Part shown: in pieces, positions 1 through 9,702 of the stretch
Layout: each line of letters starts with the position of its first letter
Position numbering within the stretch: position 1 is the stretch's first letter
From: Mnemiopsis leidyi
Lineage: Eukaryota > Ctenophora > Tentaculata > Lobata > Bolinopsidae
Direction of reading: 5' to 3'
NCBI GenBank assembly: GCA_000226015.1
Contig: JH152952.1
Coordinates: forward strand, 118,532-142,405
DNA length: 23,874 nucleotides
The notes under the pieces: model-generated
The model's database searches: none
Told to the model about the DNA's origin: nothing
Seen by the model: only the letters and a program-made list of their open reading frames with translations
Translations under genes and position numbers: made by a program

Positions 1-140
1 CGCACCTTAATAGATAGAGACCTGAAATTTTCAGGATCACCTAGATACATACTAAAGCAAAAACGGCAAAGTTTTAGGTTTCTAACTGATCGGGAAAGTG
101 GTTTTCTAGATAGCCGTGTTTTGAGTTTTACCGGATCGTG

Positions 141-363
141 TATAATAGCGCTGGTCAGTTTTCAACTATCGTTGAAAACTTTTTCCGAGAGGGGCGCTTG
201 TTCGGCCGAGTCGTCGGGGGCCTTCGGCCCCCTCCTCCGATAACGGGCCTGCGTCGGGGCCTTCGGCCCCTCCTTGGCCTTGGCAAATGGGGCTTTGTTT
301 GTTGGGCCCTGGCAAGGGGGGCGAGAGTTTTTTCCCCGGTCGCGCTGGCCAGCGCTATAATTT
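141..363. repeat. GC-rich island with three perfect hairpins, possible small mobile element
   Basis: A GC-rich block sits in AT-rich flank. It holds three perfect inverted repeats: 157-166 with 171-180 (10-bp arms, TATC loop, followed by T5), 216-232 (GGGGGCC-TTC-GGCCCCC) and 256-270 (GGGGCC-TTC-GGCCCC). The outer edges are also imperfectly inverted: TATAATAGCGCTGGTCAG near 141 against CTGGCCAGCGCTATAA ending at 360. This looks like a short insertion with terminal inverted repeats, but no target-site duplication was identified. An open frame crosses the block (138-407, plus strand), but it has low-complexity Gly/Arg/Pro content and no recognisable domain, so I do not call it a gene. Confidence 0.45.
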
Positions 364-850
364 TAGATAGTGCCACCATGATGGCCATATGTCGAAAATT
401 TGTATAATGTCATAAAATTCAAAATGAGTATTTCGTTTATTTCAAGACAAGCATTTAAATTACACGGTACATTCAGAATCAACAATATCATAGAATTCCT
501 ACTTCACATGCAGCCGAAAGATGTGATATTGAAGAAGTGAGATAAAAATCGCAAAATTGGCAATTCTGAAATGCACCATCAGTCCATGTTACACTAATTT
601 AAAAGTGTATTTATCTCCAAATAAACAAAATTAAAAATTATTAATGATTCTATAAAATACTAAAATCAAAGCAGTTAACTGAGAGAAAATTGATAAAAGT
701 AAATAATCAATGAATAAATTGGAACTGAAAATAAAACCCTAAATATCACACCCATGCACATTAAATGCTTTTAAACTGAATTAGTCCCCATGCCACGCTA
801 AATAAACAAATCAGTATCACGTGACGTCACATTAACATTACGTGACGCCA
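364..850. other. AT-rich 3' flank of the ZIP11 gene
   Basis: No coding sequence seen. The stretch nearest 850 is presumably the 3' UTR of the minus-strand ZIP11 gene. A TTTATT at 436-441 (AATAAA on the minus strand) is the nearest clean poly(A) signal I noticed, about 410 nt past the stop, so it is only a candidate. A composite CACGTG/TGACGTCA site lies at 818-829. Confidence 0.4.
818..829. promoter_or_regulatory. overlapping E-box and CRE palindromes
   Basis: CACGTG (818-823) overlaps TGACGTCA (822-829), giving CACGTGACGTCA; a second ACGTGACG follows at about 840. The combination matches bHLH-type E-box and CREB/ATF-type sites. It lies in the 3' UTR or just beyond the ZIP11 stop, so a promoter role is uncertain. 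Confidence 0.3.
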
Positions 851-1041
851 TCAAGCCAGAGCAGTATCTAAGCACATCATGACGACAAATCCGACTATTA
901 TCCCAATGCTACAAAGTCTGGTGTGGTTATGGGAGGAGGCCTCAGGGATAATGTCGTTACACACCACCCATATCATTGCTCCAGCAGCAAAGGAGAGTGC
1001 GATCGACAGAATTTGTTCTACCAGTGCCACACATATAACAC
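851..1041 (-). CDS. SLC39A11: ZIP11 exon 8 (terminal)
   Basis: Starts at AATTCCAG|GTGTTATATGTGTGG and ends with TGA at 851-853. Encodes IALSFAAGAM, NDIIPEA and a final hydrophobic helix. Its first ~11 bases are repeated in the adjoining 23-bp minisatellite. Confidence 0.9.
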
Positions 1042-4000
1042 CTGGAATTTAAGACATATAACACCTGGAATTTAAGACATATGACACCTGAAGTTTTACA
1101 ACTATTACACCTTGAATTCTCATATGACACGTGGAATTTTACGTGCATTTATTAAACACTGTGCTGTCAGTTAGATACAATATGACACCTGGAATTTAAA
1201 ACATATGACACCTGAAATTTTACACATATGGTACCTTGAATTCTCAAATGACGCATTTAATTTTATACAAATTACCTCTGAAATATTACATTTCTAAAAG
1301 ATCAAACATTAATATTTACAATTGTCCCTAAAAAGTGATTCAAAAACATACATAATTATTGCGAGTACATGAGGACCTTACTAACCGATAATTCCGGCGA
1401 TTGGTTCCACCATCCCACTGGCCTGACCCCAGAAGAAACTGCTGATTGTAGAAAACCCAGCTGCTTTGAGAGGGACACTCACTGCTAACCCTGGATAACG
1501 TGACATTGTTTTGGAAAGCAATTCTAGGACAAAGTCTAGCTGTTCGGGGAACAAACTTAGAGCTTTATCCCAATCAAAAACAAGCTAACTGCAGTCTGCA
1601 ATACATAACATGCTTGATTTAAGTTAGAGTTGCCAGCTGCAATACATATAACATAACATGCTTGATTGAAGTTAGAGTTTTTGGAATTTTCACGCTGGCC
1701 ACATGAAGGAACGAGTCATGACTGATTTAGAATTTACACTAACCTTCTGGAAAGTTCTGAAGTCCAATACCCAGGGCGAGATTATGTGCTTGTTGTAGAT
1801 CAACTCCTGTAATGTTGTACATTAACGAAGTTCAAAGTTTAAATTTGTTCCTTAAGGGGCAGAAATGTGTTTAACTATCTGTTTCTTAGAGCATTAATTT
1901 ATATATTTTAATATACTATAAACTGTTTTAGCGATTCTACTAGGATCAACACAAATTTTCGAACTTTTTTATCTATTGATTCAACTTTTACCTCTCAATT
2001 TCGGCTGAATGTTTGCATGTCGACTCAACAAAAAACATAGACAAAAATTTCCATGGAAGCATAAATGTTAACAGTTAAATATTAACTAATAACCATGGTA
2101 ACCTACATGGACACATGGTAATCTACATATTAACCTGAATAATGACCTATATGGTAACCATGATAACCCCTTTGGTAACCTAGATAACTAAACATTAAAC
2201 TTACCTGGTCGCCCAACAGAAGCGTAGCCCACTCCTACAGCCAGTCCCTCGGGGAAGTTGTGTACAGTAATTGCCACTATCAACAGGAATAGTCTGCGTA
2301 GTTGCACTGCTCGGAGTTTTGCTTCCGTCGTGCTGGCGGGCACAGAGGCGATAAAACAGCCAAATTTTTGTCGAAAACGGTCGAAGACAAACCTTACAAA
2401 AACAGTCACCGCCATGCTATACCCACATCTCACGCCCTACTTTTCTACTACAGATATTGAAATTTGACTCACTTGTTTTGGTGCAAACTTGATGAATCTT
2501 CCTCAGCAGACGTCAGCAAATCTGGTTTGCGATGTCTGATTGATCCGTCACGTGACGTGTCACGTGACCTGTCGTGAGATGTGTGGTTCTCATCTGGACT
2601 TTCCTGCTGCTCCGATTCAGACTTTTTTATGGAACCAACGTCGTCCGACATTAGCGTAACCTGGGAGATTACAAACATACAATATTTAGGAGAAACAAAT
2701 ATATTGGCAAACGAAGCCTGAAACTGAAAGCAACACAAAATATGAGGAAGAGGCCAGGGGGCGAGTAGATAAAATAGATGGTACAAGCTTTTTAAAAAAT
2801 TAGCGGGGCGGTTGGTCAGAGATGTGCTCTAACTTAAGAAAGGATCTTGAGGAACATCTGACTGATAAGAAGTCAGGTACGGCCAATCATAATCGAGCAA
2901 CGCCACCACGTGATACAAATGTTTGTGACCACATCTCAAAAAAACTTTGTTCTATTTATATTGATTTAGAACAGGAATAATTTAGGAATTTTCAAGAACA
3001 AATATCGACAAAAAACTTACATTCAATATAATCTGTTCACATTCAATTAACTGTCATTTAAACACACATAGTTAAACTATATAACAGTCATCAGCGTTAG
3101 GATAACTTACATGCAGGTTTCATTACTGTGCGTTCTACCAGTGCAATAGTGTAGTGAATCATTGTAGCAGCATTCAACAATCACAACTCTTCCAATAATC
3201 ATCTGAGCGTGAGAACAGAGGCCTCGGGGAGCAACCCTCTTTACGAGAGACGCAACTAGGGACCGACCGGATAGGACAGGACCGCGGCGGACCGGATCGG
3301 ACAAAAAATCAACCGGATCCGGACCGGACAGGATATCGGGTAGGCACCTAGGGGTAACCCACTACTCGTTACTGGGGGAGGAACGCTTTATTCTTTAAGA
3401 TATTGTCTCGTTAAAAGTAGCATTACCGGTCTAGGTCTCTTCATCACAATCATTTCCATTACGTGGCCCCTGGTTGTGCTGCAAAGTGTTCATCTCTAAT
3501 TCGACTTCCTCTGAATTTGAAACACTTGAGGTAAAAAGTCTTCTGATCACCACTACAAAACGTGCTTGAACACTGCGTTGTAGAACTGACTTGAACTTAC
3601 TTACGGTTTGCATCACAGCCATGACTATTATCCTGTCGTAGACTAGTGGATTGATGACAGAGTTGAGAGGCAGGACCGTCATGGCGAAAGAAGCATACCA
3701 AGTTGAAGCATCAATGTAAGCAAGATTATGCAATGCGCATATCACGATAAACGGGACCCAGCAAAGGAAATCCGTGGCAATGATAACTGTTATCATGTTA
3801 TGGATTGTCCTTTCATTGCGCTGTCTGTCTCTGTTATCGTGCTGTCCTGATCTTCGGGAAGAGATCTTGTTTTTATACGCGATAACGATATAACAGCAGG
3901 TGATAATTATGAAGCAACTAAGGTTAAGAACGAGGATTGCCCAAACAATAGGGTCTCCATTGAAGTTAGTAATTCCAACCCCAGCTTGGTGTGATTGTCT

Positions 4001-7000
4001 GCTCCTACGTGCATCGTCAGTCCGAACAAAATACTTGAACAAACACACCCCATCATTTCCATAGAAGTGAACTGGACTTCTGGATAATCTACCAAAGTCC
4101 TGACTAAACATACCGTCCACCTTCTCGCTGATTTCTTTCCACGACATTGTGGTCGAAATGTTCGCTGCTCTGTCCGTGATGTTGTGACCGTAGTAAGACC
4201 GGAGAACTTTGATGTGTTTGTCCTTGTTGGGAAATCCAATGAAGACACCATATGTGTGATTGTAGTACATGCCCTGTACGAAGTAGTCCTCAAGGACCGG
4301 CACCAGTGGAGCTACTGCTATGGCAAGAGAAGCCATGAAGATGGCAAAGACTTGGGCGATAATTTCCAGGATGAACGTTTTGTTAACCGGTGCGTGAACA
4401 CTTATTTGTGTAAGTCCTTTCATTCTCATGAAACTGAGAATTGTCATGGTAAACAGAGAGATTTGGGAACCAACCGTACTAATAACACCTAGAAGAAGGC
4501 ATTCGGGACCGGTCAGCCATTCAGCCTGACTTTTACAGAAGTCCTTTCCAAATATTATATAATCATAAACAGAAAGTACCAGTAAATAAATTCCGATCAA
4601 AAGATCCCCAAATGATATCAAAGTCATGAGTGCTTTTGAACTCATCATTGATTTTGTTTCACAATGTTTGAAGGTGGAAAATCCACGAAAAATAGCAGAA
4701 AGATTCAATAGCGTGGCCAGAGTACCCATGACCCAACACGTTACCATAAGTCTCCATGTTTCTAGTATTTCTTTACCGCAACTGTCATTACACTCATCAG
4801 AAAGATCAAAACAGTCGTATATACCATCACATTTCTGTGATAACGATATAAACTGGTGTTTGGCGAGACTTAAAGAGCCCTCGCAAATCATATGGTTCTT
4901 GCAGTTTATTTCATCGCTCATATCCCCACAGTCATCCACAAGATCGCAGACTTGCCTGTACTCCACACATCTACTATTGTTACATTGGTATATTTCCTGA
5001 TGGTAACTACCGTTGTTAGACTCTACCAATGTCAGGAAGGAGTTATTGACTATCGTATAGGCTCTATTTGGATACTGTCCTGGGCAGGAGTCATAGGACA
5101 AAACGTTGTTGTTACTGTCAAGGGGACAAACAATGTCTGCTTCTAGACAGAGGTCCATGCAACTGAGAAACATATAATTTTCACCAAATAAATGGCCGCA
5201 TCTGGTTTTAGATGTCGGGTAAATTAATCGTTTTTCTGTGTTAACGCCAAAAACATCAGTGCTCGTGCCCCACGGTTTATTGAACCCCTTCACTGTGCAT
5301 GTCACGCTCTTGTCTTCCTTAACAGTGCTACAGACATCTCTAATAGAACCTTTATAAGGTGGTGTATTCTGTATGACAGGAAAGTCTCGAGCAATCCTGC
5401 AAACATCGTTCTCTGCACCATTGCCACAGGACTCAACTCCATCGCAGAGGTTTGCAAACAGCACGTTCGTTCGGTCACCTCCAGGGCATCTGTACGAGTC
5501 TTGACAGGTATCACCGGGCAATATAACCTTCCTGAACTCCCCTGGACAAACCTTCCACAAAGTAGAATTCTCATCTCCGCCCTTCATGCAGTCAACCGTA
5601 CCGTCCATTATCCAGGAAACCGGGGTAGATATGTATCCTTTGTTTGGGTTAAATCTTCTAATGCAAGTAAATTCTGTTTCTCCGGTCAAGGTTTTGCACA
5701 TGTCATCTGTCTCATCGCTCCCATCATAGCAATCCTTTGTTTTATCACACATTTTGTGTTTGTGTACTGTGCAGTTCGTGAATGTTAATACACAGTTACT
5801 CTGCAAATTATCATCACACAATTTCATTAATGCCTGATCATATTTGTAACAAACGACGAACTTGGATACACTTGACACAAAACCGTTTATACTGCAGTAT
5901 CCCCCAATTCGCATCGGGTCGGAACAATTTGTCTGATCTGAATAATCTTTGCAGTATGGATAGGCGGGAGATTTGATGTTTCCAACATCAATGACGGAAC
6001 ATCTTGTGTAATTAAGTATAGGTACAAGAAAAGCCTCCGTAATTCCGTAATTCCAATGGACACAAGTGTTAAGAGAACTGTTAGTAACGACACAGTTTTG
6101 TTCGTCTAAACCGCCATCGCAAAAGACACTTCCATCGCATACAAACTCAACAGGAAGTTGATACGAATCTCCAGCAGTGTAAAATGAATTTGTAGTACAA
6201 GTAACTCCGTACTTGTACCCGTTACAGTAACTCTCGTCCTCACACGCGTCCTCCTCACATCGGTCGTTACAGAGAGTGGTGTCCGGCTTATCACGTGATG
6301 TGTTACAGTCCCTGTTTTCAGTTCTACAACTATCGCCCGTACACTCAATGTATTTACCTGGTATTGTCCCTAGCTGGTCACAAATGTACCCCCCACAGAG
6401 TACCTCGGTGTTTGTTATTGGAGTTCTCATGAACCCACATGCTTGGTAGGCGTGGGAGTCGTTTTCGCAAATGTTGGAAACTCCTCCAAGTTCCGCCAAT
6501 ACAGCATCTGTGTACAGCGGTTTATAATTCATGTCAGAATTGATACACCTGTAGTTAAGCCGTTTTAAACTTTCGTCGAAACACACGTTTTTGAGAAATC
6601 CGCTGTCCAGTTTCAGAAGAGCACAATTTCCGTCAGTCCGAGTTTGCCTCACTCTTTTCACCATCCTGTAATCCACGCAGGCGCGACAGGTGCAATCTAG
6701 CGGGCCGAGAGCTACACACCTTCTTTCAGAATTGTTAGGTTCATCCTTAAAACAGCAGGCTTTATCCCCGTCAGGATCGCATTCAGCCAGAGTACCATCC
6801 GGCAAGTAGTTCCCGGCACCACACAAACCGTCGTTCCTCCATTTCAGGGTACCGCCAGATTTCTCCCAATCTTTCAGGAACTTGTAGTCCTCACATAGCA
6901 AACAAGAGCAGTGCCACATTCCGGTTCCACATTCTCCGAAGCCTTTGGTGTTGCTACAGCAGGGTGTCTCTCCTTCAGGATCACATTGAGCCGGCGAACC

Positions 7001-9242
7001 GTCTTCTAAAAGATAGAAACTTCCACACTTTCCGTCATCTCTCCATTTCTTCTCCGGCACGACAGGAGCTGTTGATGATTATTGTTGTTGTTTTTGTTGT
7101 ATTTTGTTGCATTATTGTTATTGTTATTATTGTTTCATTATTGTTCTTGATCAATTACAATTAAATCTATACTTATATACCATAGTACGCGACCTTAGAT
7201 ACAGAAATTTGTTACGGCCTGTGTTTTTTCTCACATAGACTATTATCCTCGATATTCTTAATCTTACTAAACGTAAAAGTGGCGTTAAAAGACAATCCAC
7301 AAACCTGAACTGCTGTTACAGATGCTGATCCTATTCCATGTACAAAGAAGCAATACATGCAGTAGGTACCAGGTCATCTTGTTCGAATGTTCGAACTCAA
7401 ACTGTGCTTTCTAGAGTAAATGATTTACTACTTTCTAGTTGGTTACTACTATCATACTAGCGAGAAGTTTCGATGTGTAAAGTTGTGCGCTGCAAGTGCA
7501 TCAATTCGTCAAAATTTATCAGCAAAGGTAATTAAGGTTAAAGAGACGATATGCGGGTAACGTTCAATTTAAGCTGGGAGAGTCGAATATTACAAGCTGG
7601 GAAATTACAGCTCAGAAATGAGGGGCTGACAGCTATTCATGAACATTGAACAAACGTGATCAATGTCTTTAATAGCTCACTATCAAAAGAAAATTCGTGA
7701 TAGAAATCTTTTACGTTCATAATTGTGTTTCTTCCCGTAAGTGATAACAAAAGCACGTTTCTCAAAAATGAATCGCTCGCGTTTGAGTTGCCCAAACATA
7801 GACAAATTGATAGCAGACAGAACGACAGAAAAATGGGTCCGAGAGAAAAATCACTAACTCACTTCAGAGCCTTTTGAGCTTTTAATGATGATACGGGGAA
7901 GTTACATTTTGACAAAAAACGTTTCTACTTTGATGCTGGAACTATTTTTCTGGTCACGTTTGTGCAGCTCAAACCGGCAGAAGCGAGTACAGAATAGCCT
8001 AGGCATTAGTTGACGTTGCTTCCTCCCCTCCGATCTTCTAATGGGAGAGGGATATTCCAGAAGGGATTAGTCTCATTAATTTGGAAATCTTTGATATCAG
8101 AGAGAGCACGGTCCATCCTGTTTATTGACAGGTTCCTAACGTAGATCTCTCTCATTCATGAAGTTTTTGTTCATTAGGATCTAAATTGTTTAGAATTTGA
8201 AACTCCGTTTTAGTCCTGGTCTTGACTGACCTGAACTGCATGTCCTGTAGCAGCTAGTAGCTGAATGTATAACTGGTGGCGACGATATTCATAGTTCGGC
8301 ACAAAAAGGCATAAAACGGGAAAAATATATTTAAAATAATTCGCACATTTAACATTAATCTATCTACTCGCCCCCCGCCACCGTACTAGCTAGTTTCTTA
8401 TCAAATTATTCCTTTTTAAGACTTAATATGTTTTAAATTACTCGAGATTACTATATTACTTACTCACTGTATCGGGCAACAGAACATCAGCTAACAGTAC
8501 AAACCCAGCACCTAAAACCAGTCCCAGAGTTACCGGAATGCAGCTCCCTTTCCCTGAAAACGTGCAAATCTATTATTTACGTGAAAGCTTTAGTCAATAA
8601 AAGTCGTTTCATTTTTGATAATCATGTTTTTTCGTCGCCAAATTTATAAAAAGATACATAATTAAACAGACTAATTCTACGTTAGAGATAAACTAAAATG
8701 TTGTGCCTACCCCAGCCTTGCTGTTCGGCAAGTTCCAGTGCTGGATTGAGAAGTGACCAATAGGACGCAGCCAACATAACTCCTCCAGAGAACCCTGGCA
8801 CATTTAAACAGGGTTAGGTTTATATGAACCTGTTTTATTTGAAAGTGTTGGACAACGGTATCTTGACTATTTCAACGCTAGTTCATTGGTCCGAAAACAT
8901 AATTAATTCAGGCTATATCAGTAAGCAAAGATTGCCCGTATGTAAAATATATCCTTAATTGAAAAATGTCCATAATGAAAACTCGTCCGTTTGTAGAACA
9001 TGTCCGTAAGTAAAACACCTTAGTGCGTAAAATATATCCGTAATTAAAACATGCCCTTAAGTAAAACATGTCGGTATGTCAGCCAAGTACAGACAATATA
9101 GTTGGACGAATAGAAACTTACCCAGACTGATGTCGAGCACATCACGCCGTTTACCAGGCACCACGAGAACACACCCCGAACCCAGAGCAGTTACCCCCCA
9201 TGTGAACAGCGTGCCATAGACAGCGTTTAGCAGACCATGCAT
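851..9242 (-). CDS. SLC39A11: ZIP11-family zinc transporter (SLC39A11-like), eight coding exons
   Basis: Predicted multipass zinc importer of the GufA/ZIP11 branch of the ZIP family. Joining 9122-9242, 8711-8794, 8468-8553, 2473-2660, 2205-2332, 1744-1806, 1386-1490 and 851-1041 on the minus strand keeps frame throughout: 966 nt, 321 aa, against about 340 aa in vertebrates as I remember them. The order of segments matches ZIP11: an N-terminal GTLFTWGVTALG, GVMLAASYWSLL, a variable Ser/Asp/His-rich loop encoded by 2473-2660, the metal-binding helix VHNFPEGLAVGVG, the second copy LGIGLQNFPEG, then GMVEPIAGI and a hydrophobic C-terminus ending ALA-stop. An in-frame TAG two codons upstream fixes the start at 9242. 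Intron 3 (2661-8467, 5807 bp) contains a complete GPCR gene on the same strand. Family assignment is from remembered ZIP11 sequences, with no database search. Confidence 0.9.
1036..1290. repeat. 23-bp minisatellite overlapping a ZIP11 3' splice site
   Basis: Units are anchored by ACACCT or variants at 1038, 1061, 1084, 1107, 1127, 1185, 1208, 1231, 1251 and 1274, i.e. spacings of 23, 23, 23, 20, 58, 23, 23, 20 and 23. The second block repeats the first at exactly 124 bp. On the gene strand each good unit reads AAATTCCAGGTGTTATATG, which is the genuine intron/exon 8 junction. The array fills most of the 344-bp intron and extends into the exon. Confidence 0.9.
1386..1490 (-). CDS. SLC39A11: ZIP11 exon 7
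   Basis: Acceptor TTATCCAG|GG and donor ATTATCG|GTTAGT. Encodes GLAVSVPLKAAGFSTISSFF followed by a WGQASGMVEPIAGII segment, matching the conserved ZIP11 GMVEP region. Confidence 0.9.
1744..1806 (-). CDS. SLC39A11: ZIP11 exon 6
   Basis: A 63-bp exon between ATTACAG|GA and CCAGAAG|GTTAGT. Encodes QQAHNLALGIGLQNFPE, the second metal-site helix; the Gly of NFPEG is completed by the next exon. Confidence 0.9.
2090..2200. repeat. degenerate GGTAACC-rich repeats in a ZIP11 intron
   Basis: Irregular copies of ATGGTAACCTAC-like units (for example near 2095, 2115, 2151 and 2174) lie directly downstream of the exon 5 donor on the gene strand. Periodicity is poor, so this is probably a decayed minisatellite. 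Confidence 0.5.
2205..2332 (-). CDS. SLC39A11: ZIP11 exon 5, metal-binding helix
   Basis: Acceptor CCCGCCAG|C after a good pyrimidine tract; donor CGACCAG|GTAAGT. Contains RRLFLLIVAITVHNFPEGLA, with the diagnostic His-Asn-x-Pro-Glu-Gly of ZIP transporters. Confidence 0.92.
2473..2660 (-). CDS. SLC39A11: ZIP11 exon 4, cytosolic variable loop
   Basis: Acceptor ATCTCCCAG|GTT (phase 0) and donor CAAAACAA|GTGAGT. The encoded segment is hydrophilic and rich in Ser, Asp, Glu, Arg and some His, as expected for the loop between ZIP helices 3 and 4. The DNA carries two GTCACGTGAC-type palindromes that are read as repeated Ser-Arg-Asp. Confidence 0.8.
2845..2948. mobile_element. MITE-like element copy 1
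   Basis: Shares the 15-mer AGTCAGGTACGGCCA (2871-2885) and a TTTGTGACC...CTCAAAAAAACTTT end (2922-2946) with the element at 9318-9424 in reverse orientation. Element ends are approximate. It lies in the large ZIP11 intron, downstream of the GPCR gene. Confidence 0.5.
3255..3345. repeat. GACCGGA-rich degenerate repeat
   Basis: A GC-rich run of variants of GGACCGGATCGGAC, including the palindrome CCGGATCCGG, in otherwise AT-rich intron sequence. It may be an internal motif of a transposon remnant; no coding sequence is seen around it. Confidence 0.4.
3387..3392 (-). terminator. GPCR poly(A) signal
   Basis: AATAAA on the minus strand, about 40 nt past the GPCR stop codon at 3431-3433. A short 3' UTR would end the nested transcript inside the ZIP11 intron. 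Confidence 0.5.
3431..7068 (-). CDS. GPCR exon 2, ectodomain and seven-helix domain
   Basis: A single 3.6-kb exon from the acceptor ATCATCAACAG|CT to the TAG stop. The acceptor follows a CAA-rich tract instead of a pyrimidine tract, so it is weak. An in-frame TAA lies just upstream, which shows that the coding sequence must be entered by splicing. Confidence 0.85.
3431..7377 (-). CDS. LDLa-repeat G protein-coupled receptor, two exons, nested in a ZIP11 intron
   Basis: Predicted cell-surface receptor of rhodopsin class, similar in layout to relaxin-receptor/GRL101-type GPCRs. Joining 7305-7377 to 3431-7068 gives 1236 aa. In order: a signal peptide (residues 1 to ~20); two tandem Cys-rich domains at about 32-87 and 98-158 (KWRDDGKCG ... 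CDPEGETPCCS ... CSC..C.DY), the CCS-G-CG-HC part recalling hevein-like folds; a long Cys-rich ectodomain with LDLa-type modules (CDGSVFCDGGLDEQNC ~ residue 335, CDKTKDCYDGSDE ~ 465, CDLVDDCGDMSDEINC ~ 730, CDGIYDCFDLSDEC ~ 770); seven hydrophobic helices from about 795 to 1170, ending in INPLVYD (the NPxxY position); and a short tail. No leucine-rich repeats were seen between the LDLa modules and TM1, and the TM3 end reads SFMRMKGL instead of DRY/ERY. The ligand is unknown. Confidence 0.82.
7072..7150. repeat. GTT/ATT trinucleotide-rich tract
   Basis: Low-complexity (GTT/ATT)n on the plus strand fills the 3' half of the 236-bp GPCR intron next to its acceptor, replacing the usual pyrimidine tract on the coding strand with CAA/AAT. 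Confidence 0.7.
7305..7377 (-). CDS. GPCR exon 1, signal peptide
   Basis: ATG at 7375-7377 opens MTWYLLHVLLLCTW, a credible signal peptide, and ends at AGTTCAG|GTTTGT in phase 1. It joins the long exon as Ser-Ala-Pro-Val-Val-Pro in the right frame. It supplies the secretion signal that the long open frame lacks. The long frame's apparent first residue at 7060 is a GTG valine, not a eukaryotic start. Confidence 0.65.
7378..8467. other. GPCR upstream region inside the ZIP11 intron
   Basis: About 1.1 kb without coding sequence that I could support. It must hold the promoter and 5' UTR of the nested GPCR gene on the minus strand; no clear TATA box or initiator was recognised. A small inverted repeat, CCTGT/ACAGG, lies near 8118-8133. 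Confidence 0.35.
8468..8553 (-). CDS. SLC39A11: ZIP11 exon 3
   Basis: Acceptor TTTTCAG|GG and donor ATACA|GTGAGT (phase 0). Encodes PVTLGLVLGAGFVLLADVLL, the next membrane helix. It is followed by the 5.8-kb intron that hosts the GPCR gene. Confidence 0.86.
8711..8794 (-). CDS. SLC39A11: ZIP11 exon 2
   Basis: Bounded by TGCCAG|GG and TGGG|GTAGGC, phase 1 on both sides. Encodes FSGGVMLAASYWSLLNPALE, a strongly ZIP11-like membrane segment. Confidence 0.88.
8935..9087. repeat. 17-bp minisatellite in ZIP11 intron 1
   Basis: Nine imperfect 17-bp units of the type TCCGTAAGTAAAACATG, starting at 8935, 8952, 8969, 8986, 9003, 9020, 9037, 9054 and 9071. The array ends about 35 bp from the exon 1 donor at 9120-9121 and occupies nearly half of the 327-bp intron. 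Confidence 0.88.
9122..9242 (-). CDS. SLC39A11: ZIP11 exon 1 (start exon)
   Basis: Encodes the first 40 residues, beginning MHGLLNAVYGTLFTWG, and ends in phase 1 at CTGG|GTAAGT. The frame upstream of the ATG is closed by TAG, which decides the start. Confidence 0.88.
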
Positions 9243-9317
9243 CGGCTACAGGAGAGTCGTGAGATAAAACGATATTGTATCTACTAGGAGTTTGTTCATG
9301 GAATTAATTCCTTAGAG

Positions 9318-9424
9318 AAAAGTTTTTTTGAGGAGGGGTCACAAATCGTGACTGGCCGTACCTGACTTCACATTGGTCGATCGCTGTCACGTGATTGAGT
9401 AAAATTGGGACACCTCCCCATCAA
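9318..9424. mobile_element. MITE-like element copy 2
   Basis: Ends are roughly inverted: TTGAGGAGGGGTCACAAAT at the left against a right end whose complement reads TTGATGGGGAGGTGTCCCAATTT. The interior shares GGCCGTACCTGACT with the copy near 2870, and the ATCGCTGTCA segment plus end motif with 18587-18723. It lies between ZIP11 and POLR2I, close to the ZIP11 start, and carries a TCACGTGA palindrome. Confidence 0.55.
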
Positions 9425-9702
9425 TACCTTTCTCTATTGGCCAAGGCCCAAGATAAAAATTAAGCGTCATAGTATTCACTTATTTAAAGTGTTCTAACAA
9501 AGCTTTAAATACTACAAGTTGTTCTGTTTAATAATTAGTCTCATTGAAACAAGGGCAGGATAACAAATAAAAATATTGAAATAAATAATCATTACAACAA
9601 CGCTTTCTTTCTTTCAGTTAACTTTGATGTCGTTTTTTTCTTCAATTCGTCTGCCTGAAGACAGGTAAGGGTGAATGAACATGTACTATCATTGGAGTTC
9701 CA

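Noticed and set aside
138-407. 89-residue open frame through the GC-rich hairpin island
   Set aside because: Composition is driven by the palindromes (Gly/Arg/Pro runs), there is no recognisable domain, and the opposite strand is also open; treated as a repeat, not a gene.
3107-3304. 65-residue minus-strand frame in the ZIP11 large intron
   Set aside because: It runs through the GACCGGA-rich repeat, has no family resemblance, and its splice phases do not link to ZIP11 exons.
4184-5788. Several plus-strand open frames across the GPCR exon
   Set aside because: Antisense shadows of a long Cys-rich coding exon; none shows domain character.
7058-7060. Start codon of the GPCR at the first residue of the long open frame
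   Set aside because: The codon is GTG, there is no signal peptide there, and an in-frame TAA lies just upstream; the exon at 7305-7377 supplies an ATG and signal peptide in matching phase.
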